A stretch of 64,000 nt of DNA, from NCBI GenBank assembly GCA_028671895.1, contig CM053794.1, forward strand, positions 36,286,501 through 36,350,500. Direction: 5' to 3'. Each line of letters starts with the position of its first letter. Position 1 is the stretch's first letter. Position numbers and translations under genes: made by a program. The DNA is from Oenanthe sinensis. Its lineage: Eukaryota; Streptophyta; Magnoliopsida; Apiales; Apiaceae. This document shows positions 11,901-24,829 of this stretch, in pieces. A model generated the notes under the pieces. The model searched no databases and was not told the origin of the DNA. It saw only the letters and a list, made by a program, of their open reading frames with translations.

Positions 11901-14900
11901 AGGAGAGGATGAAAATGACAGAATTTCAAAAGCTACGGATATCATATCTGAGAATGGAATTCCTGCCTTGCTTAATTGCCTAAACAGGGAGGATGGACGG
12001 CATTCCATTGTATTCATACTTTTGCAGTGCATTCATGCAGATAGGAATTGTAGGAACTTAATAGCGAGTAGAATTGAGCTGTCACCTGTGCTTGAGTTAT
12101 TTCATGCTGGAGATGATAACGTGAGAGGCATATGCATAGAATTTATTTCTGAGTTGGTTCAGTTGAGCAGGTATACTTCGTTCTCTACTCTCTATTCACT
12201 TGGCAATATTTGCAATCTATTGCCATTTCCAACTCTGTAAAATCATTTGTCGTTTCATACATGTAATACAATACCTCATATATGATTGTGAACATGCTTG
12301 TTTGATACAAAGGTACGTTTCGTTGTGTTCTTTTTTCTTCCCTTAATAGCTAAGTATTACAATACCTATTAGTTTTTTTTGTTTTTCTCCAGGAGAACAA
12401 TATCCAACCAGATCCTGCAGATAATTAAGGATGAAGGAGCGTTTAGCACCATGCACACTCTTCTTGTCTATCTACAAATGGCTCCAATGGAGCAGCAATC
12501 CTCCATTGCTATTCTTCTGCTTCAACTTGATCTCCTGGTCAGCCCACATAACATGATTAATCAGACTATTATAATTACACACACATATTCGCTAAAAATA
12601 AGAAGTAAATCTTCCAAGTCTAAATCACAACGGAAGAAGACCCAACCAGATATAGGCCAAATATTTGATACTTTTTTTTTGTCGCTATTCTTTTGCTTCA
12701 GCTTGATATAATTAAACACTCACACACATTGCAATAGTTAAACACTCACACATAAACTGACTAAACAATCCATTTACAGAATATGACAACAGAAAAATGA
12801 CAAAATCAGATAAAACCATATTAAATCACTTATCTTTGTACGTTTCTAGGTTGAACCTCGAAAGATGAGCATTTACAGAGAAGAAGCAATAGAGGCACTA
12901 ATTGAAGCGCTTCGTAGAAAAGACTTCCCCAATTCACAAATTACAGCGCTTGATGCTTTATCATCTATTTTAGGACGTCTAACCATGTCAGGAAAATCCT
13001 GCATGGAAGTTTGGCTACTGAAATCTGCAGGATTTGATAAGCCTTATAATGCTTTGATGAAGGCAGAGAAGCTGAAATTTTATGATGTTGAATTGACTGG
13101 AACGAGGGTACACACTCATTTTGCCATTGAACTGTTTCCATGCTTCTATATTATCAAGATCTGATAGTTTAGTCAATTCATCTATTAGGAAGAGGAAGAA
13201 AAAGCTGCTGTTTCATGGGAGAGAAGGGTGGCTTTTGTACTATGCAACCATGAGAAAGGCATGATTTTTAAAGCCTTGGAAGAATGCCTGAAGAGTAATT
13301 CCATTGAGATTGCAAAATCATGCCTTGTTATCTCCACATGGCTTGTCTACATGCTTTACAGTCTTCCTGATACAGGAGTCAGAGATGTTGCTCGAAAGTG
13401 CTTACTTGACCAGTTCATAAATGTATTACAATCATCAAAGAACCTTGAGGAGAAGATTCTGGTAACCCTTGCTTTAAGTGGTTTCACCAATGATCCAGGT
13501 AAAATATATTGAGAAAGAGGAAAGGTACTTTGATCATCTAGATGTCTTTCGTCTTTCACGAAGTTCTAACCTATTCAGTCTTCATTGTTTAAAGGTGCGG
13601 CTGGTGAACTTGGAGTGTATGCTAAATGCATGTATAAAACACTAAGAAAACTTAAGCGCAACTCTGTAGTGGTCAATGATATACTGAAAACCTTAATGAA
13701 CTTGCCTTCTGTTGACGCAGTGAGTATCAATCTTATCATATATGCAAAGATCTTTATCATACACAAATATAAACATGTATAGTCCTATGCTCTGAATTTC
13801 AGGCAGATATGTGGTGTTGCGCTGAAGGGCCTGAGTTGAATTCTAGCATGAACGGTGAGGTTCTGGCATTGCTTCACGTAAAAGGTCGCGTCATAAGCAG
13901 TCATTCTGATGGAACCATAAAGGTGGACGTGATTTTATTTTTGTGATTTTATTAAATGTTAATTTCCTTGCATCTTCCAACTCTTTCTTTAGAAATTTCT
14001 TGCCACCTCATACATTAAGAGAGCCAGCATATGCTATGTTTTTCTTTCAGGTGTGGGATGCCACTAAGAGAAATCCAAGGTTGATTCAAGAAGTGCGTGA
14101 ACACACAAAAGCTGCGACATGCCTCTATATACCTTCTCCAGGTGACAAACTATATAGTGGCTCCCTGGACAAAACGATTCGTGTAAGTATAATATTTTGT
14201 TTGGCAGTGTCTAGAAAAATACCAGTCACAGGGGCAATGCATATCAATCCCATTATATTTTCAGTTATATGTTGGGGAAAGTAAACTTTATAATTTTCTC
14301 AATTGACTTTAATCTACAAAGTGGCATTCACCAGAGTGAAATACAATCTAAGGTCATAATGCATTCACTCAAAATTACATTACAGGGTCAATGGCAATTT
14401 ACCATTCCTGTATGCACTTCAAATGTCTTACGCCAAAAAGCATTCCAAACGTGTTTACCATTTTTCTATACAGGTCTGGGCAATCAAACAAGAAGAAATT
14501 CACTGTGTTCAGGTCCATGATGTAAAAGAGGCAGTGCTTGAGTTAGTAGCAAATAACAGTTTTGCATGCTTTGCCCCTCAAGGAACTGGAGTTAAGGTTA
14601 GTGGAATTTATCTCGTCATCATTTGATAAATTGCTATCTTACGTTTTGTGCTTCATCGTCATCATCATCTTGTGGTAGATCTACAACTGGTCAGGTGTGC
14701 CAAAGCATATCAACTTCAACAAAACTGTCAAATGCCTTGCCATGATGGGCGATAAACTCTATTGTGGTTGCTCTGCTTTCAGTATCCAGGTAAGCCCTTT
14801 TCCCGAAAGATTTTTTTATCACTTGATTAAATCTTACTAGTTACGCACATTCCAAATTTTCAACTCGACTGAACGAAATTAATATCTATCTACAAATGCT

Positions 14901-15543
14901 TCCAACAATTCTTTTGTCAATACCAAAAATAGGAGGTCGATTTACAAAAGCATACATCAACCACATTCTACTCTGGTGCAAGAAAACTGCTGGGGAAACA
15001 AATTGTACAGTCTCTTTATGTTCATGACAATCTTCTTTTTGCTGGAGGTTCTTCTGTTGATGGTATTGCAGGAAAGGTGAGAAGCATCATCAGTCAACAC
15101 AGTCATGTTCTCGACATCATAATTCAAAATATTGTTGGTAGATCAATCGATATGTATTTACCTGTCGAAAAACAAATTAATGTGGCAGGTATTCTCTCTA
15201 TCAACAAAGGCAGTAATGGGATCTCTGACAACGGGACTAGATATTCAGTGCATAACTGTAAACAATGACTTCATATTTACGGCCACAAAATTTGGCACCA
15301 TTGAGGTGTGGTTAAAAGAAAGAGTTACAAGAGTTGCTTCCATCAAGATGGGTAGTGGAGGACATGCAAAGATCACATCTTTGACATCAGATAACGATGG
15401 ACAGATGCTTTTTGCTGGCTCTTCTGATGGTAAAATTCAGGTGAAACAGCGTTGTTATTTGTTTGCATTTTTTCTTAAAGATCTAGTAGATTTATCTTAA
15501 CATGTTACTCTGATTCTGCCTGCAGGCTTGGGTACTGGATTAA
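8992..15543 (+). CDS. LIN: LIN/CERBERUS-type U-box, ARM-like and WD40 E3 ubiquitin ligase
   Basis: Sixteen exons splice in frame to 1472 residues, close to legume LIN/CERBERUS (about 1.49 kb of codons). Exons: 8992-9893, 10012-10072, 10171-10530, 10625-10704, 10893-12170, 12393-12537, 12850-13107, 13189-13498, 13595-13719, 13803-13922, 14051-14182, 14474-14596, 14679-14789, 14933-15076, 15189-15440, 15526-15543. The order is a conserved N-terminal region, a U-box (about 496-570, with PKDFVCPITGQIF and TCPITRQP), armadillo-like helices, then WD40 repeats (about 1185-1470) ending AWVLD. The U-box recruits E2 enzymes for ubiquitin transfer. In legumes the protein is needed for rhizobial infection-thread growth, and related genes act in arbuscular mycorrhiza. 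The start is uncertain: an acceptor-like TATAG at 8980-8984 followed by GTTTGCT could join an upstream exon adding a few residues, as in legume proteins. The exon 4 acceptor may instead be at 10597 or 10600. No stop or frameshift was seen. Confidence 0.95.
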
Positions 15544-16794
15544 AACACAGATTAATACTTCCCAAGAAGTTGTTAGTTGCTTCCATTCTTTTTATATTTT
15601 CTCTTGTCTTGTATAAATTGTGTTACTAGCAACACTGTAACGTACATAACTTAATTGTAATACCAATCTTTTTCCAAATAAATATTTCAAAGTATAATCC
15701 AATTTAATCTAGTTTCTCTTATGATTATATATATCAAAAGTTCAAAAATAACATTAGCTTTTTCGGGCTTATACTTTTGTTTATTATTTATCCGGTTCAT
15801 TTCTGGCCTTTTAATCACAAATCATGAATCCCTCATTCAACTCGAACAAAATTAAAATTGTCAACCAAGGGGGGACGAGCTTAAATACAGAATCACGTTA
15901 GATAAATTAATACTGTCATACAATTTTTTTTATATTAATGTTGAGTTTCAATTTTTGTAGGTAATACTAATGATGTTATAAATGAAATTAAAAATTACAT
16001 TTTTGTATTAAAATAGATTTCATGATCCAATGCATGATTTTAAAATAAAATCAATAGATATAAAATTAAATAATTTTTCAACCAAAAATGTAAAGTATAA
16101 TATTGAATTTGCTAAAATAGGTGTTTTTATATTCATTTCCCTCCAATTTCCCACTTACATGCCTATATGGCAATTATGGCTACATCTATAATTAGTTCTA
16201 TATTTAAAACCAAATATAACATTTTTCTATTTTAACACCTCCTTAAGAATTGTATTGGAATGCTATATTCTATAATTAATGATATATTATAGAAATAATA
16301 AGATTGCTTTGTACTTGCTTTAATGATGCTATTCAAACCTTTGTTCAAGAGATCTGTTTAATTCTAATGTACAATCAAACATATGTAAAAAATTATAAAT
16401 CATGGACAGAGCTAAAAAAAATTCTAGTGTTAAACCTCTCATTTGCATGACAATGCCTTGTTTGACATGAATATTGTAACCAAACATATAAAGCAACAAT
16501 TTATTGAATATTGATGAGTGATGAGAAATTAATAAAAAAATTATAAATATATATACGATTTTTCTAGTGTGTGTCAAGAACACATAATAAAAGATAAGTT
16601 GTCAAATTTTAATTGACTTCTACTCATTAATAATAATGAACCTTCCTATATGCAAAAAAAATCGATCAACAAAAATAACACACCTCATAAAAGTGACATG
16701 AAAATAAGGGATTAACATGTGAAAATGGGTACACACCGTAAACACATGTATATACAGGGACCGGTTCTCCGGTCAACATTGGGTAGCATCCAAC

Positions 16795-17767
16795 TAGGGC
16801 TGTCAAAAAAATCCGAAAAATCCGATATTCGTCCGAAATATCTGTATTCGTATCCGGAAAAAAACGGATATTATCCGTATCCGGAAGAAACCGGATATTA
16901 TCCGTATCTGAATCCGAAGATTCCGGATACGGATACAGATATAGGCACATCCGTATCCGAAAATATCCGTATCCGAAATTAATTATATATAATATATATT
17001 TAAATATTTTTTTTAATATATATAATATATAATTATATATTTTTAAACCCATTTATAGTTAGAAACACATTTATATATTTTTATACATACACTTATAGTT
17101 ATAAGCCCATTTAATTTGATTTAATTATATTTTTTAATTAGCTCAACTCTAATGTCTATTTTAATTTAATAAATTAATATATAAACTATACATGGTTATA
17201 CTTTAAAATATATATTCAATATATATCAATTTATATTTCTATAGTATTTTATGCATTTTAAATCGTATCACATAAATAATATATATATATACTATTTAAA
17301 ATTTATTCTATTAGTTTTGTAGTGTGTGTATATATATTCATTAAATAATATATTTATACAAATTTTATATAATTGTAAAAATATTATAGACATATATAAA
17401 AATATCATTTGAGATTAATATTATTAAGATAATAAAATTAGATTGAAAAGATAAATAAAAATTATTATTTTTAAAATAAAATAGGCTTAAGTTCCTTTAA
17501 CTCTTAACTCAATTTAAAAAAATTAAATTAAATTTTTAATATTTTTTTTGCAATTTTTTTTGAATTTTTAATATAAATTTAATTTTTTTATTAAAAATCG
17601 AATTCGGATCCGGATATTATCCGTATCCGGATAGTATCCGTCGGATCCGGATTCGGATATTAACTTTTAAAAATTTTCGGATTCGGATACGGATACGGAT
17701 ACAGATTTTCGGATTCGAATTCGGATATAGACAGATCCGTATCCGGATTATCCGTTTGACAGCCCTA
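16795..17767. mobile_element. Non-autonomous hAT-superfamily transposon
   Basis: The element has 13-bp perfect terminal inverted repeats, TAGGGCTGTCAAA at the left and its complement at the right. It is flanked by an exact 8-bp target duplication, CATCCAAC, at 16787-16794 and 17768-17775. Eight-bp duplications and TAGGG-type ends are typical of hAT elements. Both subterminal regions (about 16808-16980 and 17595-17755) are crowded with TATCCG/CGGATA hexamers in both orientations, a probable transposase-binding array. The AT-rich middle encodes no transposase. Confidence 0.92.
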
Positions 17768-20307
17768 CATCCAACTTCGTGACAGTAACTTTCGCAATAT
17801 TTTACTGTATAAATTTATAATAAAATATTGCAGTCCAAATGTACTGTTGGTTGGTGACAATCTCATATATATAACACTGTTTATATATATATATATACAT
17901 AGATATAGATTATAGAGAAAAGTAGAAACTAAAAAGAAATGCATCAGAGTCATGGAAGTACGAGGAATCAACACAGCTCGCATGAAGCGAGCTTCTCATA
18001 ATCCGATTAAATAATACTCATCATTTGCATAATAATATAAACACACAGCTACACAAGATATGATAATAGATACAGTATAAAGTAGTGGCCGATAAATAAA
18101 CAATGCCAAGCAGAACGATTATATATATGTTTATGCCCCACGTCAAAACCCTATAGGCGATCTCAACCGTAGGATCAAAAGATCGTACTGATTTTACAAT
18201 TATTTACAAGGATATGGAACTAGCAAATTGGGCTGATGACCCATCATCCGTTAATTGGGCCAAATCAGAAAGGAAAATCCCACATACAAAAATGTATATT
18301 AACCGCCCGCTTCCAAGTGAAAAGTACGAGGAAATAAATAAAAAAGAAACTTTTGTAAATTTATTTGCTATCACTCTAAAAATATTTATAAAAATATAGT
18401 CTGTAATTAAATGTAATTTTTTTAACATATTGCAGTTACATTTATTTATGGTTATTTTCGATTGCATTTAATTATATTAGATTGCGAAGTTGTAATTTTA
18501 TAAAAAAAACATTACAAAAAAGCGTACTTTTACAAAAGAAAAGGAAAAACAAATCACGTTTTTACAATTATTTTTTTTTAAAATAATATTTTTCAAAAAA
18601 TCTATTTATATTATGGAGATTGTAGATATAGAGTTAACGAAGTTAAATAGAGCTAGACAAGAATTGTATGGAATTTATCACATTCCTACGATTTTATATC
18701 AACCTAATGAAAAAAGCAGCGTTTGGCGGTGGTCTCATAATAAATTTTAAATTTGTTAAAATTATTTTTGATATTAAAAATATTTAATAAATATATAATT
18801 GTAATATATTATAGAAATTTATTTAAAATTACTTATTAATTTTATTTTAAAATGAATAAATATTAATTAATTTATTAAAATCCAACTACACCTACATTGG
18901 TCAATTGGTAGATTTAAATAAATTAAAACATAAATCAAATAATTAATAAAATTATTAAGAACATTAAGCAACAATAATAATAAATATTAAAAATAACATT
19001 ATGTATTTGTAATTTTCCAAATTGCAAATTATAAGAACATGCTAATAATATTATTACCTTTGAACTTTTTAAGCTGTGCAGATGTAACGATCAATATATA
19101 AGATTCACCATTTTCTTTGTATAGATTTTGATCAACGACTAAACAAATTTTTCCCGCAAAAATTATGTTACTGGTGATTGAACTGCATATGATAAAATTT
19201 GATATAACAAAATTATATTAAACCAAAATAGTAATATTAAATTTATAAATATTACAAAATCAAATAATAATTTCAAAATATATATGTATATTATAATTCA
19301 CAACTTATTAATTTGTTATGATCCTAAGATCTCTTTTTCTCCATACGCCGCTAACAATATCAATGTCATTAATGTAAATCAAGCAGTCCCCGACATCTAG
19401 ATAAATATTAAAAACATTATGCAAATATTGAAGAATGTAATTTAAAATTATATATGTGTGTGTGACTTATAATATCTTATTTTAGTTAAATACCTGACAA
19501 TTATTAATGTTATTAACATGTGTTTCAATTATATCGGGACATATGAACTCAAATCCATATATTGGTATGTTGATGATTCTTTCTTATAACCTTTTTGGGG
19601 TCGTTATACGAAACTTCATTTTAAATTCACATAATGGTGGTCTATATCGGCCGGTACTTGCAACTACTTTTAAGTTTTTAATGTTATATAAAGATCTTTC
19701 TTCCAAAATATGTTTAAATCGAAAAAGTAGATGTTTTTGAATCGTTGCATGGATAAGATTTTCCTATCATAAATTAAAGCATAAAAAGATTAGTACGAAT
19801 GCATAATTGTAATAAATTAATAAATAACAAAAATTTATTAACTTTCTCATCAATTAAACATTCATCAATTAAAATCATGTCAAGACTAAATTGGTCGTAT
19901 GTTTTTGTATTGATCGTCTCCCACATCATGCATACTCTCACTCTTATCATCTAATCATCTCTATTGTAGTATTGTTATTCAAAACATTCAAGAGAATGTA
20001 ATTCATGATATATTAGATGTTGAATGCAAATAGCTCTATGATAAATTTGTTGTGATTTAATTTTTGATTCTTGACCTTTAGTTTATATAAGTGATGATTT
20101 ATTATTTTTTAAATGGAAACACATTCAATTTAGGTAAAAGAATAAAATTAACTTTTTTTTTATTATAGACACTGTATTTTTGAAAAATCAAAATAGTTTC
20201 GATTTTTAATAATTAAATGTCATTTCTAAAATTTCTAATTACCTTATGTATATTAATGTTTTTTGTAAAATTTCGAAACTTATCTTATGGATAATAATAA
20301 TTTACTT

Positions 20308-20662
20308 GACTTGATGAGAAAGTTTAGGAGAATACAACGTAACTTAGATTTTTTTATTTATAATTTGGAGAAAGTTTAGGAGAATATAAAGTAACTTAGA
20401 TTTTTTATATAATTTTTAATATTTACTAATTCAAAAATTAGAGAAAATTAGAAAAATACATTGGGACGATTTGGGAGAGCCATATAACCGTCTCCGTCTT
20501 CTCCTTTATATATGGAGAAAGTTTTGGATAATATAAAATAACTTAGATTTTTTTTATAATTTTTAATATTTACTAATTCAAAAATTCGAGAAAATTAGAA
20601 AAATATATTGGGACGATTTGGGAGTGCCACCTAACCGTCTCCGTCTTCTCCTTTATATATAT
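20308..20662. repeat. Tandem duplication, ~147-bp unit
   Basis: Two nearly full units, 20367-20513 and 20514-about 20660, share GGAGAAAGTTT at the start and CCGTCTCCGTCTTCTCC near the end. A partial, more diverged copy of the unit's beginning lies at 20308-20366. There is no coding capacity. Confidence 0.85.
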
Positions 20663-22458
20663 ATATTGATTTATAAAAGTATAAAAAAAACTACAAACTA
20701 TTGATTCAAAATATATTCTGCGTTTATAAATTATTTAATAATGTCAAATTCGAAATGCATTTTTAGTTTCCAATAAAAAAACCATCCGATTTTTATCATC
20801 GTTTGAATATTATTAATTTTTTGAACTTCTGAAATTTCTATATGAAAATTATAAAAGAGTGGCTGGTGCTTTTTAATTAAATTCCAACCTAATTTTATAT
20901 ACACTAAGTTTTTTTTTAAATGGTTTATATACACTAAGTTGAATTCCTTAATCTTTGATTATAGTCTATAGAGGAGGAAAAATGAATTTGTCACCGTACT
21001 GAATCAAGAGTCGTTTGCTTCGATATACGGGTTAATAAAAAAAAATATCAGCTGAAAAATGTTGTATACCTGCATCATATGTTTTTTTTAATTTCGTTTG
21101 ACTTCAAATTATGAATTATATTCCTCAAAGGATTTCGATCTCATCTGTTGGACCTAAAATATCTTTTGAAAAAAATAATTTTTTATTTTATCTAAGTAAA
21201 TATTAACATTTCCAAACTTTTTTAAAAATTATTTCAAAATACAAAACTTTAGGCCCAACAAAAAAGACCTTTGAATATCCAAAATCAAATATTCATATTC
21301 AGATTAGAGGATAAAGTTTCTGAGATCAATTCAAGAAAATTATCTAAGATGCTATTGTTTTTTTAATGTGAATATTTTTGTAATTGTATATAATTTTTTA
21401 TAATTATAATAATACTCTTATGTATTTATATGAGAATTTCTTTTAACATCAGGAAAGTTACTTATGTGAGTTAAGCTCAAGAACATTACATCTCTATCTG
21501 ATCGATAATTAATATTATTTTTTATCCGGAGATTAATTGTTTTTAAACTAAAAATTGATCGAGATAAATAAAAGGCACATACGACATATAGATCCTGTTA
21601 CCCATTGACTTATCTCGTTGACTTATCTCATAAAAATTTTATTCTCTCTTGGAATATTGATTATCCTATCTTTAGATCGAAAATTTATCGAAATAAATTT
21701 ATAATTTATGTCTCTCGGAGTAGAATGCAACACCTGTAAAATTTATAAAAAAAATTACTTAGTAGGGGTTTATATAATGAACCCCAAGCTGGAATCATGG
21801 GATTGTATCTAAGATAATTAGCATACATTTTAGGTAGATTTCTAAGATCTTAGTATAAAGTAATATATTAGTAAAATTTTAAATAAATCTTAATTTTATA
21901 AAAATACTTTTCTCATATTTACCTATAAAAACTCTCTAATCTCTTAAAAAAAATATCAAAGATTTTTAAGTAAAAATGTATTTTTAAATATATATTTTAT
22001 TTTAAACGATGAATATCAAATTAGAAAAAAAGAATTGTTATTTAAAATTTTAAATGAAATTTAAATTTAAATTTAAGTTAATTAATTTATTCAAATATGT
22101 CTCTCAAACAAATTTAGAATTTCAAATGAAATCTAAATTTAAGGATGTAGACAATATAATTTTTTCTTAAAGCCGCAAATCAATCCACACACGGTTTGGT
22201 CAAATTTTCAAACCGCACTAACACTGCTTAACATAAAAACCGCTTAAATAACACCACAAAAATGCGTTGGAGTGCAATTTATACATTTAAAAAATATTTT
22301 TTTAAGTAAAAATATAATAAAAATTTTAATAATGTAAAGATAAAAAATTATTACAAAATCAAGTTATATAATATTTACAATTTTTGATATACACTAATTA
22401 TATAAACATTTTGAATTAAATGCTAGAAATAGTAGGATAATAATGAAGATAAAAAAGA

Positions 22459-22757
22459 TTTAGGGCTTTTTTAAAAAATACCAAACTTTTTATGTTTTTT
22501 TGCAAAAATGATTTTTTTATTTTATATTTTGCAAAAATATGATCTTAATTTTTTTTCAAAAATACGGTTTTGCAACCAATATAACTAAAATCAACCTCAA
22601 ATGCAACCACGAGTAAATTCAATTTTTTTCAAGAAAAATTGCATTGAATTGCATTTGGTTACAAATTTTATATAAAAAAGTTGCACTTGATTACTTTTAT
22701 TTGTAAACCATATTTTTGTAAAAAATAGTAAAAAAATTAGTATTTTTGATAAAATAC
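22459..22757. mobile_element. Dispersed repeat family copy 1 (MITE-like)
   Basis: This copy shares order and sequence blocks with 56757-57056: AGGGCTTTTTT at the start, TTTTGCAAAAATA, then ACTAAAATCAACCTCAAATGC, and ATTAGTATTTTTGATAAA at the end. Both copies are in the same orientation. No coding capacity and no clear target duplication were seen. Confidence 0.7.
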
Positions 22758-23333
22758 CTAAAGATTATTATCGGTAACAAGAAAAAAGAAATATAACAAT
22801 ATTAATAAATTTATAATTTTAACTCTAGTCTTAGTTTTTAAATAAATAACTATAAAATAGTTATAAAGGTAGAATAAAAATATATATACATATATAACAA
22901 AATTATATATAATATATACATATATATGATAATTATATGTAATTATAAATAATAAATATTTAAACCACATTACTAAAATGTTAAACCACAATCCGCATCG
23001 CACCGTACGATTTGTAAAAAATTCAAATCGCTACCTCACCGCAAAAATTAAAAATTACATTTTGCGGATCGATACGAGCGGTTTATGGGATTTGATGAAT
23101 ACCCTTATCCAAATTTTTAAATAAAAACATATCATCCGAACAAATTGAGAATTTCAAATAAAATCCAAATCCTCACAAACAAAGTCACAAGCAAGTCATA
23201 AGATCATTTCTTACATCAAATTATGCATTTGGTTAAACTTTCATATACTACCTGAACAACATATTCCCATCTCAAGCGAATATATGAGACTTGGCTTGGG
23301 CTCTTCCTCTACCTCAATCCTCACTTGATCTAA

Positions 23334-24715
23334 TTAATCGTCGTTCTCCTTGCTTCCATCAGTTGCCTGGTATTTGTTGTCATGATCAACACCAATTCTT
23401 CCCTTTAATTCAAATGAATGAGGCCAGCAAGAAGGATCCATTGCCCTGCCAACAGCAAACCCATTAGAACTCAATTTTAGGCCTGGATCATATTCAAATG
23501 TGTCACTGGCTTTTGACGGCACAACTTGACAACTTTGTGCCTTTGTTGGGTACGTACCTGAACGACATATGTTGCTCAGCAGGAAAAACAGTAATAGTAT
23601 CAGTCCCAGCATTATTCTTCAAACCTTTGGTCACAATCTTTGTTTCCGCCCCTTCAATGGAACACTTCTTCAGCTGTAAAAAAACAAGAAACAATATTTT
23701 CGATTTTTGTCAACAGTCGATTGCAAAAATTTAAAGACGCAAAACATAACTATATATGCCCTCATATGAATTTGAAATTGAAATTGAGAAAAGAAAAATA
23801 TAAAAGATTTATACCTCACGTTGTCTCATAGCTTTGAGAGTTGAATTATCAGCCAAAATCTTCTCGTAGTAAGCCCTGACAACGCCTATCTGCTGCAAGA
23901 TTTGATTGTATGCAGAAACATAAAATAAGCAAGGACTATTAAGTATTAACCAATAATTGAGATTAATTAAAAACATTCCACAAAAAATTACTCACCTTTC
24001 TTAGTATATTATTGCATTGGGTTAATTCATCAAGCTGCTTCAACAACTCCTCCTTGGTCTGAAAATTAAGTCACAACCCACGTTAATTAGTCTATACATA
24101 CGTAATCTGAATAGTTGAAGCACAGATACGTAAATTCAAATTTCCGAAAAATCCTGAATTTCGAGAACAAAACCGGAAAACACACCCAGAAAAATGAAAT
24201 CATATACAAGCGTACATACTGTATGTACGTAGATGGACAAATAAAAGTTAAGAACAACATAGATTAACAAAGTACACCCACACCCACACACACATTACAT
24301 ACACACATATAGACATATATACCTTATTCTTATAAACAGATTTGCGGCGTGGCTTCTTCATGCTGTGAGGATGAGATTGGGAGGGACCGAGACCGAGGGT
24401 TAGAGCGGTGGTGACCTGCAGGTTGTTTTTGTCAACAACATCATCATCTTTATTATCAATGAGAGCGGATCTTTTTCTCTTGTAATTAGCCGGCCAACTG
24501 GGGGTGGAGAGGAGCATCTCTATTCCAGAAGTGGGCCTAGCAAACAAGCGAGGGAGATCAAGTAAGATATCTGCCACCTCGTACTCCTTTTCAGTTACCA
24601 ACACGCTTCTGCTTCTGCTTCTGCTGCTGCTGCTGTGGTTCCACATTCTTTTGCTCTTCATCTTTTCGTTTCTTTTTCTTGTAATCTTTAAACCAGCTTT
24701 GAGGATTTGGCACAT
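23334..24715 (-). CDS. Plant-specific protein of unknown function with C-terminal coiled coil
   Basis: Five exons (24715-24323, 24058-23996, 23892-23815, 23673-23625, 23557-23334) give 268 residues. The N-terminal exon is Ser/Arg-rich with EYEVADILLDLPRLF, then a KRKRSA patch and a TTALTLGLGP stretch. The short middle exons encode a helical, probably coiled-coil segment (KEELLKQLDELTQCNNILRK, then YYEKILADNSTLKAMRQ). This order resembles a plant family of uncharacterised basic, probably nuclear proteins that I recognise only by pattern. The last intron, 23624-23558, is just 67 nt with a weak GTTTGA donor, but it is the only arrangement I found joining the two downstream frames without a frameshift. 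Reading straight through exon 4 instead gives a stop at 23503. An internal Met at residue 19 is an alternative start. Confidence 0.8.
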
Positions 24716-24810
24716 TTTTATAGATATAGATATGATATAGAAATAAGATGGAAGCTGCTCAGACTAGGGTTTATTATTCTCTTATGATTTTATAGGCCGA
24801 GTTTTCTCTG

Positions 24811-24818
24811 TATATATA
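24811..24818 (-). promoter_or_regulatory. TATA box of the 24715 gene
   Basis: TATATATA on the minus strand, about 96 bp upstream of the first ATG. The spacing fits a core promoter with a leader of about 60-70 nt. Confidence 0.6.
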
Positions 24819-24829
24819 CACCAGTTAGT

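Larger units (their letters stand above)
15544..23333. other. Intergenic, 7.8 kb, repeat-rich
   Basis: No gene is supportable. The LIN 3' region has possible polyadenylation signals (AATAAA near 15678). The stretch holds the hAT element at 16795-17767, a tandem duplication at 20308-20662, and a repeat-family copy at 22459-22757. The last of these is nested in a region rich in ACCGC and GCGGT motifs (about 22190-23090) that may be another hAT-like element. A less AT-rich patch near 18130-18310 has no identifiable gene. Confidence 0.55.

Noticed and set aside
16719..16982. Open frames with repeated YPYPE-like peptides on both strands
   Set aside because: They are translations of the TATCCG/CGGATA arrays of the hAT element, not genes.
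16800..17760. CGGATA repeats considered as telomeric or satellite DNA
   Set aside because: They are confined between TIRs and an exact 8-bp target duplication, so they belong to a transposon. The unit is not a plant telomere repeat.
20308..20662. Tandem repeat considered as a CRISPR array or minisatellite
   Set aside because: Only about 2.4 copies of a 147-bp unit without spacers. A simple tandem duplication explains it.
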